This document shows positions 36,926-45,862 of a stretch of DNA of 47,517 nucleotides, one piece after another. A program made the translations under genes and the position numbers. This stretch comes from an uncultured Cyclobacteriaceae bacterium. GTDB lineage: Bacteria; Bacteroidota; Bacteroidia; Cytophagales; Cyclobacteriaceae. The stretch is from contig CANLOE010000052.1 of the NCBI GenBank assembly GCA_947492745.1, positions 1-47,517 on the forward strand, read 5' to 3'. Every line of letters begins with the position of its first letter. Position 1 is the first letter of the stretch. The notes beneath the pieces are model-generated. The model saw only the letters and a list, made by a program, of their open reading frames with translations. It was not told the DNA's origin and did not search any database.

Positions 36926-37984
36926 TTACCAATCGGGTTTGTCCGAGTTTTTACGTTTCGAAGATTTTCTTCTGTTCTGCTGAAAGTATTGTACCTCTCG
37001 CTGTCGCAGGTCCTCCAAAAAGATACGAGCCTTTTGTTCACTGATTTCCTTTACTTTTTCGGTCTTATCGGTATTCATCCCTTTGGTTGCTCCATCCTCT
37101 TCACTGTCTTCTTCACCGCCTTTCTCTCCTTGTTTTTCCTCGTTTCCACCTTGTTCTTTCTCCTCTCCTTCTTCTCCCTGCTCTTGTTTTTCGCCTCCTT
37201 CACCCTCTTTATCTTCCTCCTGTTTTCCTTCTTGCTTTTCGTCGCCCTGCTCTTTGCCGTCTTGCTTTTGTTCCTCCCCTTCTTCCTTGCCGCTCTTTTC
37301 GTCCCCTTCCTTATCCTCTTTTTTATCCCCTTCTTTCTTATCGGAGTCTTCCCCTTCGCCTTCCTTATTATCTTTGGAATCGTCTTTTCCTTCTTTTTCC
37401 GAATTTTCCTTATCTTCTTTACTTTCCTTGTCCTGTTCTCCTTCTTTATTTTGCTGGTCCTTGTTTTCTTTATTCTCTTTGTCCTGTTGGTCCTTGTTTT
37501 CTTTATTCTCCTGATTTTGATCTTGATTGTCCTGTTGGTCTTTGTTCTGTTGCTGATCGTTGAGTAGTTTTTTGAGCAACTCATAATTGTACCTGGACTC
37601 CTCATTTCCAGGATCTGCCTTCAGTGCTTTTTTGAACAGACCCAGTGCTTTTTCGTACTTCTTTTGATTTCCTGCCATCAACCCCATTTGCTGAAAAGCA
37701 ACAGAGCGTATATCATTCTGCGTACTTTCTCTCAGTGCTTTGTAGAGGTCTTCTGCTCGGGCCGTATCTTTTAGGTTGTAATGGGCATTGGCGATATTGA
37801 GCTGTACGGTATCATTATCGATATCAAAGGAGTCCACCAGAAATTGATACTTCTCCACAGCAAGGGCATAATCCCCTTTCAGATAGGCCTCAGCTGCCTC
37901 TGATTTGATACGATTGGTTTCGGCAATCTCTGTGATATTACTGTTCAAGATAACTAGCAATACTATACTCAATATATATTTCAT
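36926..37984 (-). CDS. batC: TPR protein BatC of the Bat (aerotolerance) system
   Basis: A short hydrophobic N-terminus (signal peptide), then three TPR motifs (about residues 25-145: 'EAYLKGDYALAVEKY', 'NIANAHYNLKDTARAEDLY', 'KKYEKALGLFKKALKADPGN'). A 160-residue low-complexity region of Glu, Lys, Gln, Asp, Gly and Asn follows, then the conserved end 'EQKARIFLEDLRQREVQYFQ' and the final 'KPDW'. This order is typical of BatC. It acts with VWA proteins BatA/BatB at the membrane. The purine-rich linker explains long open frames on the other strand, which are not genes. It starts 96 bp after batB. Confidence 0.85.
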   Translation of the reverse strand: MKYILSIVLLVILNSNITEIAETNRIKSEAAEAYLKGDYALAVEKYQFLVDSFDIDNDTVQLNIANAHYNLKDTARAEDLYKALRESTQNDIRSVAFQQMGLMAGNQKKYEKALGLFKKALKADPGNEESRYNYELLKKLLNDQQQNKDQQDNQDQNQENKENKDQQDKENKENKDQQNKEGEQDKESKEDKENSEKEGKDDSKDNKEGEGEDSDKKEGDKKEDKEGDEKSGKEEGEEQKQDGKEQGDEKQEGKQEEDKEGEGGEKQEQGEEGEEKEQGGNEEKQGEKGGEEDSEEDGATKGMNTDKTEKVKEISEQKARIFLEDLRQREVQYFQQNRRKSSKRKNSDKPDW

Positions 37985-38080
37985 AATTAAGCTGATTTTC
38001 TGTCTTTAGTATAACGCTTCTGCATTTTTCTTGTTTCAAAACAGTAGCTTACTCATAGGCAAAAGAAAAAGATTTCCACC

Positions 38081-39052
38081 TTATATCTTGACCGTTCGTA
38101 CATTGGTCGCTACATCGATACACAATAGGAACAATGCTATCATAAGTACGGGAAAATACCGGTTCGAGGAGGTGTCCAGTAAACGGGTGTCCTTGAGCTC
38201 TCCCTTGATGCCTTTGATCGTATTGATCAGTCGGTTCATATCATTGCTCTTATCACTGATCTCAAAATACTTTCCTCTTGTCTTAGCGGCCAGGTCTTTC
38301 AGGGAGCGTGCATCCAATTTGGTGATGACCTCCTGTCCATTTCGATCTCTCTTGATGCCGCGCCCATCCCTTATGGTACTCCCTCTTTTTGTCCCTACAC
38401 CCAGCGTGAACAGTTTGATACCTGCTTTCTGTATTTTTTCTATGGCATTATCTGTATTTTCTCCAAAATCCTCCCCATCACTGATCAGTAAGACTACTTT
38501 TGATTTCATTTGATTCGTAGGAATGTTCTCATCCGACAGTCCTTTCAAAGCCATCTGTAGCGGTGGGCCGAAGTCGGTACCCGCATTCGGAACCAGCTGG
38601 GTATTCATACTTTCTATCAAGTTGAAGAGTATGCTCTGGTCAAAGGTCAAGGGTGATTGGGAGTAGGCTTCCGAAGAAAAAATAATCAGACCTATTCGGT
38701 CGGAGCCAAAGGCCTTGACCATATTTTTGAGTTCGTATTTTACTTTTTCCAAGCGAGTGGGTGCAATGTCATTGGCATTCATGGACAAAGACAGGTCGAT
38801 ACACACAAAAATATCTTTCCCTATGGACTTCACTTCTTCCTTATGGCCTATACCGCTGGTCGGCCCCAAAAAGGCAAACAGTATCAATCCAAAATAGAGT
38901 ATCCTTAAAGGCAATTTGTAGAAAACACCGGAATAGGGGCTTCTCAACGCTCCCGCAATACGTGTTATCCGTATGAGATAAGTGAGGTAAAATACTGAAA
39001 AAAGCAGTATCAATACCCAATCAACCGTTTCCAGTGTTCTGATGAATGTCAT
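38081..39052 (-). CDS. batB: VWA-domain membrane protein BatB-like
   Basis: Two N-terminal membrane spans (about 11-27 and 49-66), then a von Willebrand factor A domain with the metal site D86-x-S88-x-S90 ('DLSLSMNAND') and 'AGTDFGPPLQMAL' and 'VLLISDGEDFG' for the remaining MIDAS residues, and a C-terminal span ('FPVLMIALFLLCIDVAT'). This is the BatA/BatB build. With batC directly downstream BatB is the best label. BatA and BatD are not in the window, so the operon is short here. Confidence 0.85.
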   Translation of the reverse strand: MTFIRTLETVDWVLILLFSVFYLTYLIRITRIAGALRSPYSGVFYKLPLRILYFGLILFAFLGPTSGIGHKEEVKSIGKDIFVCIDLSLSMNANDIAPTRLEKVKYELKNMVKAFGSDRIGLIIFSSEAYSQSPLTFDQSILFNLIESMNTQLVPNAGTDFGPPLQMALKGLSDENIPTNQMKSKVVLLISDGEDFGENTDNAIEKIQKAGIKLFTLGVGTKRGSTIRDGRGIKRDRNGQEVITKLDARSLKDLAAKTRGKYFEISDKSNDMNRLINTIKGIKGELKDTRLLDTSSNRYFPVLMIALFLLCIDVATNVRTVKI

Positions 39053-39089
39053 AGGTCAGGTTTTCCTTTTTTGAATTTACCAATGCCTA

Positions 39090-39120
39090 CAAATATAAGG
39101 CAAGGATCAAAGCCCACAAA
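39090..39120 (-). promoter_or_regulatory. Promoter of the batB-batC operon
   Basis: On the minus strand TTTG (39117-39120), a 19-nt spacer and TATATTTG (39090-39097): a complete match to the Bacteroidota -33/-7 pattern at ideal spacing. The ATG of batB follows 38 nt after the -7 box. Confidence 0.6.
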
Positions 39121-39412
39121 CGGGGTATCAGGGATTTATTTTGAAAAAAACGAAATGGTCCGTAAAATACACCTATTATCCGTGTAAAGGGCCTGACTCT
39201 AAGGCCAGAAGGCTACTTGATAAAGCATCAGCAAACTCGAATTATACATTTACTACACTATATCTATTGATTTCCATAGATGTTCATGACAAGCAAATTC
39301 GCTGACTCCATAAAAAACAGACAAAGCATCGACAAATTACAATTTACTGATTTACAATATTTTAAATCCCTAATTACAAAACTCTATATACAACATATTC
39401 ACAAAACCATTA
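39121..39412. other. Non-coding stretch upstream of batB
   Basis: AT-rich. AACTCGAATTATAC near 39234 looks like the left end of a family B element, and GCTAATGCAGTGTTCGGGTT at 39605-39624 looks like a right end, so an old family B copy may have been split by the family A copy at 39413. Confidence 0.35.
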
Positions 39413-39584
39413 AACCCAAAATGATCGATAGGATTTCGTGATGAGGGCATACAGTACAATAAGATCAGCGGTTTAGGTGAGGAGGCCTAGCGTATTGTTA
39501 GGGTGACGAACCTGCGCAGCATAAAACCACTGATTTTGAAGTAATTTATGCTCGTAATAGGAAGGCTATTGATCATTTTGGGTT
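39413..39584. repeat. Palindromic MITE-like element, family A (copy A3)
   Basis: 172 bp with ends AACCCAAAATGATCGATAGG and CTATTGATCATTTTGGGTT. The inner arms ATCAGCGGTTT / AAACCACTGAT are kept; the central part differs most from other copies. Confidence 0.75.
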
Positions 39585-39793
39585 AAAACAGACTCACAGC
39601 GATAAGCTAATGCAGTGTTCGGGTTAAAACGTAGAAAATGAAATGAAATACATAGTATGGACAAAGCAATCTTTGATATTCCTCAAAACAGCGCATACTG
39701 TGTTCTTAGACTGGAAAAAGAGTACTTCGGGCTAGTGAAATTTCTTAAAGTATGAGACCAGAGAAAAAATCCTTTATTTTTTTTGAGATAGTC

Positions 39794-39825
39794 TTGCGCA
39801 ATACAAATCAGATATACTATATTTG
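39794..39825 (+). promoter_or_regulatory. Promoter of the tRNA cluster
   Basis: TTG (39794-39796), a 21-nt spacer and TATATTTG (39818-39825), an exact TAnnTTTG box. The first tRNA starts 14 nt further on. Confidence 0.6.
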
Positions 39826-39838
39826 CATCTCATTTCAC

Positions 39839-39929
<91 letters not shown>

Positions 39930-40023
39930 CTGAAGATGAAAGAAGCATGAGTTTTATAATTAGAAAACTCATGCTTCACCTCTTAAAATATCATGTTATT
40001 TAGAGGTAACAAACAAACTTATC

Positions 40024-40097
40024 GGTCTGCTAGCTCAACTGGATAGAGCAACTGCCTTCTAAGCAGTAGGTTTCAGGTTCGAGTCCTGAGCGGATCA
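40024..40097 (+). tRNA. tRNA-Arg (anticodon UCU)
   Basis: 74 nt. The acceptor GGTCTGC pairs with GCGGATC with two G-U pairs, the anticodon loop is CTTCTAA, and the T arm is TCAGG-TTCGAGT-CCTGA. The start is set by the acceptor pairing. CCA is not encoded. Confidence 0.9.
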
Positions 40098-40117
40098 CTT
40101 ATTTTGATGACCTTGTT

Positions 40118-40192
40118 CGGGGTGTAGCGTAGCCCGGTCATCGCGCCTGCTTTGGGAGCAGGAGGTCGCAAGTTCGAATCTTGCCACCCCGA
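40118..40192 (+). tRNA. tRNA-Pro (anticodon UGG)
   Basis: 75 nt. The acceptor CGGGGTG pairs with CACCCCG, the anticodon loop is TTTGGGA, and the T arm has GTTCGAATC. A terminator follows 10 bp later. Confidence 0.95.
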
Positions 40193-40202
40193 CAGAAAAT
40201 AA

Positions 40203-40237
40203 AAGCCTCATTGACAGAATGTTATGAGGCTTTTTCT
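40203..40237 (+). terminator. Terminator of the tRNA cluster
   Basis: AAAAGCCTCAT pairs with ATGAGGCTTTTT across a loop of about ten bases, with a T run behind it. The A run on the other side means it could also work on the minus strand. Confidence 0.75.
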
Positions 40238-40359
40238 ATTTTATTGCTTTTCATTATGCTTCGTAATGCACGAACTGTGCATAGTTTTAGAGAATTGTTG
40301 TAAGTTCCGAAGACTTCTTAACTTTAGTAATTTTGAGATAAATCATTATAGTTTCTGGA

Positions 40360-41379
40360 TCAAGCAATATTTCTGTGGGTTATGATATTTCGAGCATAGA
40401 TATTTGAAAGTCTGAACAGGAAGAACCCCACGTTCCTTACTCCTCTGAACTGTGCCCTGAAAGCCTTGATTTTTGTATTGAAGGATTCCGCCGATGCATT
40501 GGTGCTCCTTTTATCGAAGAAGTTGAGGATGTTCCTGTAGTGGTTCTGTACGGTCCTTGATACGGTGTTGAAGGATTTGAACCCTGCCTTTTCTACCTTA
40601 TCGTACCATCGTGCCAACCTGGTGAAGGCCACACCCTTGTTCTTGGTGCTCTGATAGATGTAAGCCAGCTCCCTTGACAGTTCATAGGCTTTTTCCAGCC
40701 TCGGGTAGCGATCGAACAGCAATTCAGCGCGGTGCACCTGAGAGGGCGTCCACTTCCCCTTGTCCTTGAAGAGCAGGTAACGGCCCCTTGCCGGTAACTG
40801 TTTGAGGGAATCACCGTTGTCGAGCCGTTGGGCGGTGAAGGGCCTGTTGTGTTCGTGCCAGCTCCATTTCTCTGTTCTCCTGTTCTATGGCCTCCCAGCG
40901 GTATTCCATGCGCATCTGTTGTACGGCCTCCGAGGCCAGTTACCGCACATGGAAACGGTCGGTGACCGCTGCGGCCTTTGGGAAACAACGGGACACTATC
41001 TTTTCCATACTGGCGGCCATGTCCAGGGTCACTTCCCTCACCCTGTCCCTTTTTCCCTTGGGTATCCTGCGCAGCACGCTGCTCACCTTTTCACTGTCAG
41101 TGTCCTTCACCATGGCCACAAGGCAGCCCTTCCGGCCTTTGGCGGCCTTGTTCGTGACCACTGTGTAGAGCTCTCCTTGGGAAAGGGCCGTCTCACCGAT
41201 GCTCATCTGCTCGCCCAGGTTTTCGGGGAACAGTATCCACTCAGAAGCATGGTCCGGCTGGTCCCAAGAGGTGAAACCGCTCAAACGGTAGGCATAATGC
41301 CCCTCCAACAATTTGCCGTTGAGATTGAAGTAGGTCCCAAGACTCTTGCAGCCGATCGGGTTGGTATCGAGCAATCCCT
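40360..41379 (-). pseudogene. ISAon1-family transposase, interrupted
   Basis: Three pieces match one transposase in order. The first runs from a TTG-initiated frame 'NPIGCKSLGTYFNLNGK' through 'LSIGETALSQGELYTVV'-like sequence ('MSIGETALSQGELYT' here) to 'VTLDMAASMEKIVSRCFPKA' and 'VTDRFHVR', where TAA at about 40938 interrupts. Reading on in the same frame gives 'EYRWEAIEQEN'. A frameshift near 40810 is needed to enter the last piece, 'WTPSQVHRAELLFDRYP' to 'RSTNASAESFNTKIKAFRAQ' and 'FRGVRNVGFFLFRLSNIYA'. DDE residues are likely in 'VTLDMA' and 'NASAESFN'. It is inactive through at least one stop and one frameshift. Confidence 0.8.
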
Positions 41380-41745
41380 TTTAAAAAAGCCGCGAATTCC
41401 CCTGTCATCCGCGTGCCCTTGGCTACCGGCTCCCAGTCACGGGACACTGTCAGCCCCGTATCCTCGTTGAGCCACCTGCGCCGTCTCACCTTCAGGCAAC
41501 AGGACTTGCCCCGGACAGGGAAGTCATGGACCAATCTGGGTTCGTGGAAACCGTGGGCGGTCAACCCGGAACCGGAGTGCTCCTTGGGAACTATGTTCTC
41601 TTCCTCCAAATGGATGGTCATAGCATCGGCCGACTTCACAATATCCGTGATCTTGAAATAGTCCAGAATACCCTCTGGAAGGAACAGGCTCATTAATTCT
41701 TTATCCAAAGCGACTTTTTCCAACAAAGGAAAGAATAAAAAAAAT
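41355..41745 (-). pseudogene. ISAon1 N-terminal region gene
   Basis: The conserved part reads 'KVALDKELMSLFLPEGILDY' then 'HDFPVRGKSCCLKVRRRRWL' and 'VAKGTRMTGEFAAFLKGIAR'. In this family a separate first gene encodes this piece and joins the transposase by a frame change; here the join is at CCC-GAT near 41362, a +1 step. The true start is unclear: TTG or GTG codons near the right inverted repeat are possible. The open frame also reaches beyond the repeat into the neighbouring relic, which is accidental. Confidence 0.6.
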
Positions 41746-41773
41746 AAACCCACAGAAATATTGCTTGATCCAG

Positions 41774-41885
41774 CATTTGTGCTCTGCCTTTCAAAGAAGT
41801 CCAATATCGTTTGACTCTACCGGTCCCTCCGGCAGAAGAAGGCGCACTAACTCTTTGTCCAATGCGACGCTCTTTTTACACAAAA
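41774..41885 (-). pseudogene. Relic of a second ISAon1-type element
   Basis: Two tiny pieces of the same family stand joined here. 'KKSVALDKELVRLLLPEGPV' equals the start of the first gene ('EKVALDKELMSLFLPEG' in the neighbour). Directly behind it, in another frame, 'ILDFFERQSTNA' equals the end of the transposase ('ILNFFDKRSTNA'). So almost the whole middle of a related element was deleted, and the complete element lies directly against the leftover. Confidence 0.6.
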
Positions 41886-41933
41886 AAAGCCACAAAAAAA
41901 CCTTTTACCCCAACTTTTCGGCTTGATTCGGTT

Positions 41934-42255
41934 TTATTCAATTTCTATATACTCTGATTTTCCACCAGATAAATCTCCATTCAACCAATTCCAGTCAAAT
42001 TCCAATTTAAGTTTCTGAAATCTTACCTTTTGATTCTCCCGCTTTCAATTCTCCTTCGTTTGTTAGGCATTGATACAAGAGTTCAATTTCTGAATCTTGA
42101 GTTTGCTTCCCAATTATAAGCCCTTCAAGAATTGAACCTCCTTTATATTTTTCAGTAATCGTGGTTCCACTCTGGAAATAGTGAAAAATTGTTTCGTCTG
42201 ATGATAATCCGCTTTTATTTTCTGTAGTCGCATTTTTTTTGTCATTCAGGTTCAT
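41934..42255 (-). pseudogene. Small 'N-acetylglutamate synthase'-labelled family protein, frameshifted
   Basis: From ATG at 42255 the frame encodes an 82-aa protein with the family pattern 'SSDETIFHYFQSGTTITEKY' and 'GGSILEGLIIGKQ', 'NEGELKAGESKGK', then closes. One base further the same family continues: 'VRFQKLKLEFDWNWLNGDLS' and 'GGKSEYIEIE' up to TAA at 41934. The expected final W-x-W-x-x-G-D motif is in this second piece. A single +1 shift at the AAAAGG run would restore about 106 aa. The enzyme name of the family is historical; its function is unknown. A sequencing error at the run cannot be excluded. Confidence 0.55.
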
Positions 42256-42540
42256 TATAGTTCTTATTTTGTAATTGGCTACAACAATTGTACAAACGTA
42301 TCAACATACGTTTATTTCTTTTTCACAAATATTAATCCAGGAGATTTTTAATGGTCTCACAAGTATTTGCAGCTACATGGGCGTATATTGAGTTACACTC
42401 AATATACACTACAGTTTCAAAACAGTCTCTGAGAATAAATAGTATCAATCTATAGCAATTACCCTATCTTATCGGACTTCATTTACCAAACCAATGCCGT
42501 CAATGAATGACCATAATCCCATACTACACGAGCTCTCTCA
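42256..42540. other. Non-coding stretch before the 33-bp repeats
   Basis: No gene is seen. A TACGTTTG sequence (42293-42300, minus strand) matches the -7 box for the small gene at 42255, but the nearest TTTG is 25 nt away, which is long. Confidence 0.35.
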
Positions 42541-42544
42541 TCGA

Positions 42545-42667
42545 ATTCACCCTGACTTTGTTACAAAAAAACGTAAAATTTACCCTGACTTTGTTACAAA
42601 AAAACGTAAAATTTACCCTGACTTTGTTACAAAGAACGACTAAATTTACCCTGACTTTGTTACAAAA
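42545..42667 (+). repeat. Four tandem 33-bp-period repeats upstream of the AAA ATPase
   Basis: The 19-bp core ACCCTGACTTTGTTACAAA occurs four times, at 42549, 42582, 42615 and 42648, at exactly 33-bp steps and without a mismatch. The 14-bp linkers are similar but not identical (two have AAAACGTAAAATTT). The last core ends 10 bp before the start codon of the ATPase gene, leaving no room for a usual ribosome site. It may be an operator, a leader RNA repeat or a DNA target of the ATPase. Confidence 0.9.
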
Positions 42668-42676
42668 CAGCCAAAT

Positions 42677-44041
42677 ATGAGTTTTAAGAGACATGCTATT
42701 ACCTACCTAAAAAAGTGGAAATCCAGTACCAATAGGAAGCCACTCATCCTAAGAGGAGCAAGACAGGTGGGCAAGACGACTTTGGTCAGGGAATTCGCCA
42801 AAAACTATCGAAATCACATCCTCCTGAATCTGGAAAAGCCAGCAGATAGGACTATTTTCGAAACTTATGATGATATCGGAGAACTCGTGGAGGCACTGTT
42901 CTTGGCCCACAATATCAGTCCCAAGGAACAAGACGGTACATTACTCTTTGTTGATGAGATACAGGAACTACCCAAAGCCATAGCCCTATTACGTTATTTT
43001 TATGAAGAAGTGCCCCTTCTGCACGTCATCGCCGCCGGATCTCTTTTAGAGTTTGCCATGAAAGAGGTGGCAAACTTCCCCGTAGGCCGTATAGAATACC
43101 TGTACCTCTATCCGCTGAACTTCCACGAGTACCTAGAGGCCATCGGGCATAGCACTGCTGTAAAGCAGTTGAGTACCGTCCCTCTAAGGCCTATTGCGCA
43201 TCAGGTACTATTGGGCCTGTTTCATCGTTATGCTATTATCGGAGGTATGCCCGAAATCGTAAAGACCGATATCAAGGACAATAACCTCGCTAGCTTGCCG
43301 AGGGTATACGAGAGCATCTGGGCCACCTACAAAAACGATGTAGAAAAATATGCCACCAACTCCAGTGAAAGAAAGGTCATCAAACATATCATGGATACGG
43401 CCCACCTCTATATGGACCAACGTGTCAAATTCCAGAACTTCGGAAACTCCAACTATAGGTCAAGAGAAGTGGGAGAAGCGATGCGCAATCTGGATGCGGC
43501 CAAGATCATACAGCTCATCTACCCTACGACCGATACAGCACCGCCCGGTAAGCCCGATATCAAAAAATCCCCGAGACTACAGTTTTTGGATACAGGACTG
43601 GCCAGCTATACGCTCGGGATACAGGCCCGTATGCTGGGCATGAAGGACCTGAGCCCGGCCTTCAAGGGAGCAATAATACCACACCTGATTATTCAGGAAC
43701 TAATATCCCTGAACAGAATAACAAATACGAAACCTAATTTTTGGGTGCGTGAGAAAAAGCAATCCTCCTCGGAAGTAGATCTTGTATACTCTCATGGCGA
43801 TAAGATGATTCCCATTGAGATAAAGTCAGGAGCAACAGGAACCTTGAAATCCTTACATCAATTTGTCGATAGAACCGATCACCCTTATGCTGTCAGGGTT
43901 TATGCAGGAGCTTTCAAAGTCGAAAAACTGAACACCATAGAAGGAACACCTTTCTTACTGATGAACCTCCCCTATTATCTGGGAACGCAACTCCCTCAAT
44001 ACATAGAATATTTCCTAGATAACCATAGCTTAGAGCAATAA
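42677..44041 (+). CDS. AAA ATPase with DUF4143 domain, 454 aa
   Basis: The N-terminal AAA_14 domain has Walker A GARQVGKT (27-34) and Walker B 'LLFVDEIQE' (about 89-97). The C-terminal DUF4143 region has 'SSEVDLVY' and 'PIEIKSG' (about 375-397), the pattern of a PD-(D/E)xK nuclease-like fold (E-VD ... E-x-K). All motifs look intact. It is the only long plus-strand gene in the window. The family is common, often multi-copy in bacteria, and poorly understood; links to defence, mobile DNA and toxin-antitoxin systems have been suggested. It is not the Afp15-type ATPase. Directly preceded by four 33-bp repeats. Confidence 0.9.
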   Translation: MSFKRHAITYLKKWKSSTNRKPLILRGARQVGKTTLVREFAKNYRNHILLNLEKPADRTIFETYDDIGELVEALFLAHNISPKEQDGTLLFVDEIQELPKAIALLRYFYEEVPLLHVIAAGSLLEFAMKEVANFPVGRIEYLYLYPLNFHEYLEAIGHSTAVKQLSTVPLRPIAHQVLLGLFHRYAIIGGMPEIVKTDIKDNNLASLPRVYESIWATYKNDVEKYATNSSERKVIKHIMDTAHLYMDQRVKFQNFGNSNYRSREVGEAMRNLDAAKIIQLIYPTTDTAPPGKPDIKKSPRLQFLDTGLASYTLGIQARMLGMKDLSPAFKGAIIPHLIIQELISLNRITNTKPNFWVREKKQSSSEVDLVYSHGDKMIPIEIKSGATGTLKSLHQFVDRTDHPYAVRVYAGAFKVEKLNTIEGTPFLLMNLPYYLGTQLPQYIEYFLDNHSLEQ

Positions 44042-44081
44042 TAGCGAAGATGGCATACGCCCTAGATGTACAATAGACAAT

Positions 44082-45839
44082 CTATCGGAGATGAGACACT
44101 GATACATTCGGGTTCAACCGTTTGACCACTCCTTCTACCCACTGTTCAATAGGACTACCAAAACACTCCAAAATAGCATCGACCCCCAGTAGAGTTCCTT
44201 TTGCCAGTCTTCCGATGAGTGCCAGTGGAATTTTTTCATCGGTAACGGTAATAACACAACCCTCCCTATCCGTTAATACTCCCAAACTGGGATGCAGAGG
44301 CTGCATCATTCCGTCCTTCAGTAACTCTTTGACCAACATAGTATCGACCTCTATCAACTTCGGGGAATCCAGAACAGTATTGATCAAAATGGTGGCCGTA
44401 TCTGACGACTTATCCGATTCGAAATGCCATCCTTCCTCATCAAGAGCTATATCAGGGTCATCGACAAGTCGGATTTTAAGGATATCGGCCGCTATCAATG
44501 CTAGTAACTGCTGGATACTATCCATGGGAGGACCATAAGAGTACCTCTTTATCCGCTCATCGAGATGAACGATTTGTGCCAGTATCTCGCTGCTCAGATT
44601 ACTGTGTGCCAGTTCTTCGTACATAAGCGGTTGTAAAAGGCGCCAGACCTGTCCTATACTATAATCCAAGCTGACTTGCTTTCCTGTCACCGCCATATTT
44701 ACAAAGTCCTGCATGCTTGTCTCGGGCAGTTGGTCTTTGGGGACAATAAGATCATGGCTAAAATCCTCGTCCAAGAGCCACCGACGTATGAGAGTAAAGA
44801 CTTCTGCTTTACTTAAATCGTGTGAAATAGCACTACCATTGGGTCGGCAATATACCGCAGCGCATATCTCTGCCATTGGACCCAAGAGAAACCTTGTGTC
44901 GATGATATCTTTGGGATTGGACACGGCCTTTTTTATGGCACCCCTAAGTTTATCTTCATGCTCTGAAGTGGGCTGGAACAATTGGTCAATGGATTCATTT
45001 AGGGGCTTTGGCACTACTGACAGACCGTCCAAGGAAAAGGGGATAATGGCCGAGGGCTCTTTCCCGGAAGGTTCGTAATGCATGGTGCGGGCTTGGACAT
45101 CTGTCAAGGTAAATTGTCCTCCGAGCCCTTCACTAAGCATTCGGACAACATCGATCATGGCCAGCCCAAAACCCCTTAAGGCTACGGTTTTCCCGGAATA
45201 TAACTCTGGAATGCGCATTAAATTTTCTATAGGATAGGTCTTTTCGAACAAGTGTAGGTTGTTATACTTGATGACATGCTTCCTCCACCGTTTTATTTGT
45301 TCGGAATTTGCAGTGCTCTGATGCCCAATAGAAAGCAGAACTTCATCGGCCATCATTGCTTTATGTTTGACCAGTACTACTTTGAATCTATCGCTATCTC
45401 TTTTTACAGCTGTTACTCGATCTTTGAAAATGGTAAGTAAACCTGTACTACTTAGTGTCCCTGCAATCGATTCAAAACGTTCGCGCAAGTACCTTCCCAT
45501 ATGCGCACGTTGAGGAAAAACATCCATTTGCCGTATCTTTTCAGAGGTCTTTGTACGGTTCCATTGACGATAGGATGGAAATCCTTCAATATTCAATCCG
45601 TTGATAGTGATAACAGGTCTTCCCTGTAAATCTGCCTCTAACGCCCTATCTGTTATATTAATCCAATTGGTCTCCGGTTGGTCGGTATCATAGACATGAC
45701 CGCTCCCTAACTGATCAGTGGGTTCAATCAAACTAATGTGTATTTCTTGATTTATCTCAAACGAACCAATGGCTTCCACTAGTTTCTCCAAAGCATACAG
45801 TCCTCTCGGACCGACACCGACAATAATAATATTTTTCAA
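44082..45839 (-). CDS. FAD/NAD(P)-binding protein, 585 aa
   Basis: The N-terminus 'NIIIVGVGPRG' has the dinucleotide motif G8-x-G10-x-x-G13 in a Rossmann fold, followed by 'ISLIEPTDQLGSGHVYDTDQ', typical of the NAD_binding_9 (FAD/NAD(P)-binding) family. 'VALRGFGLAMIDVVRMLSEG' (about 210-230) is a second nucleotide-binding segment. The substrate is unknown. The start is TTG at 45839; no ATG in frame lies close upstream, and the glycine motif leaves little room for a later start. It follows the DUF421 remnant by 24 bp. Confidence 0.8.
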   Translation of the reverse strand: MKNIIIVGVGPRGLYALEKLVEAIGSFEINQEIHISLIEPTDQLGSGHVYDTDQPETNWINITDRALEADLQGRPVITINGLNIEGFPSYRQWNRTKTSEKIRQMDVFPQRAHMGRYLRERFESIAGTLSSTGLLTIFKDRVTAVKRDSDRFKVVLVKHKAMMADEVLLSIGHQSTANSEQIKRWRKHVIKYNNLHLFEKTYPIENLMRIPELYSGKTVALRGFGLAMIDVVRMLSEGLGGQFTLTDVQARTMHYEPSGKEPSAIIPFSLDGLSVVPKPLNESIDQLFQPTSEHEDKLRGAIKKAVSNPKDIIDTRFLLGPMAEICAAVYCRPNGSAISHDLSKAEVFTLIRRWLLDEDFSHDLIVPKDQLPETSMQDFVNMAVTGKQVSLDYSIGQVWRLLQPLMYEELAHSNLSSEILAQIVHLDERIKRYSYGPPMDSIQQLLALIAADILKIRLVDDPDIALDEEGWHFESDKSSDTATILINTVLDSPKLIEVDTMLVKELLKDGMMQPLHPSLGVLTDREGCVITVTDEKIPLALIGRLAKGTLLGVDAILECFGSPIEQWVEGVVKRLNPNVSVSHLR

Positions 45840-45862
45840 AGTATGAGTTTTTTGTTTACCAT

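Larger units (their letters stand above)
40355..41773 (-). mobile_element. ISAon1-family insertion sequence, degraded
   Basis: Perfect 27-bp inverted repeats bound the unit: 40355-40381 (starts CTGGATCAAGCAATATTTCT) and its complement at 41747-41773. Between them lie an N-terminal-region gene and a transposase gene in the order of the ISAon1 family, both minus strand. The transposase has a stop and a frameshift, so this copy cannot move by itself. No clear target duplication is seen. The right end abuts the relic of a second, related copy. The element lies about 160 bp from the tRNA cluster. Confidence 0.8.

Noticed and set aside
37075-37605. Long open frames on both strands over the batC linker (up to 192 aa)
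   Set aside because: They come from the purine-rich Glu/Lys repeat codons of batC; their products are low-complexity Leu/Phe/Ser or Lys/Arg strings with no family.
42545-42667. A short CRISPR array
   Set aside because: There are only four units of 33-bp period, the 14-bp linkers resemble each other, and no cas gene is near. Spacers in CRISPR arrays are longer and unrelated.
42677-44041. The missing Afp15-type ATPase of the injection system
   Set aside because: The protein is an AAA_14/DUF4143 ATPase with a nuclease-like C-terminus, on the other strand and 20 kb away. Its fold class and motifs differ from Afp15.
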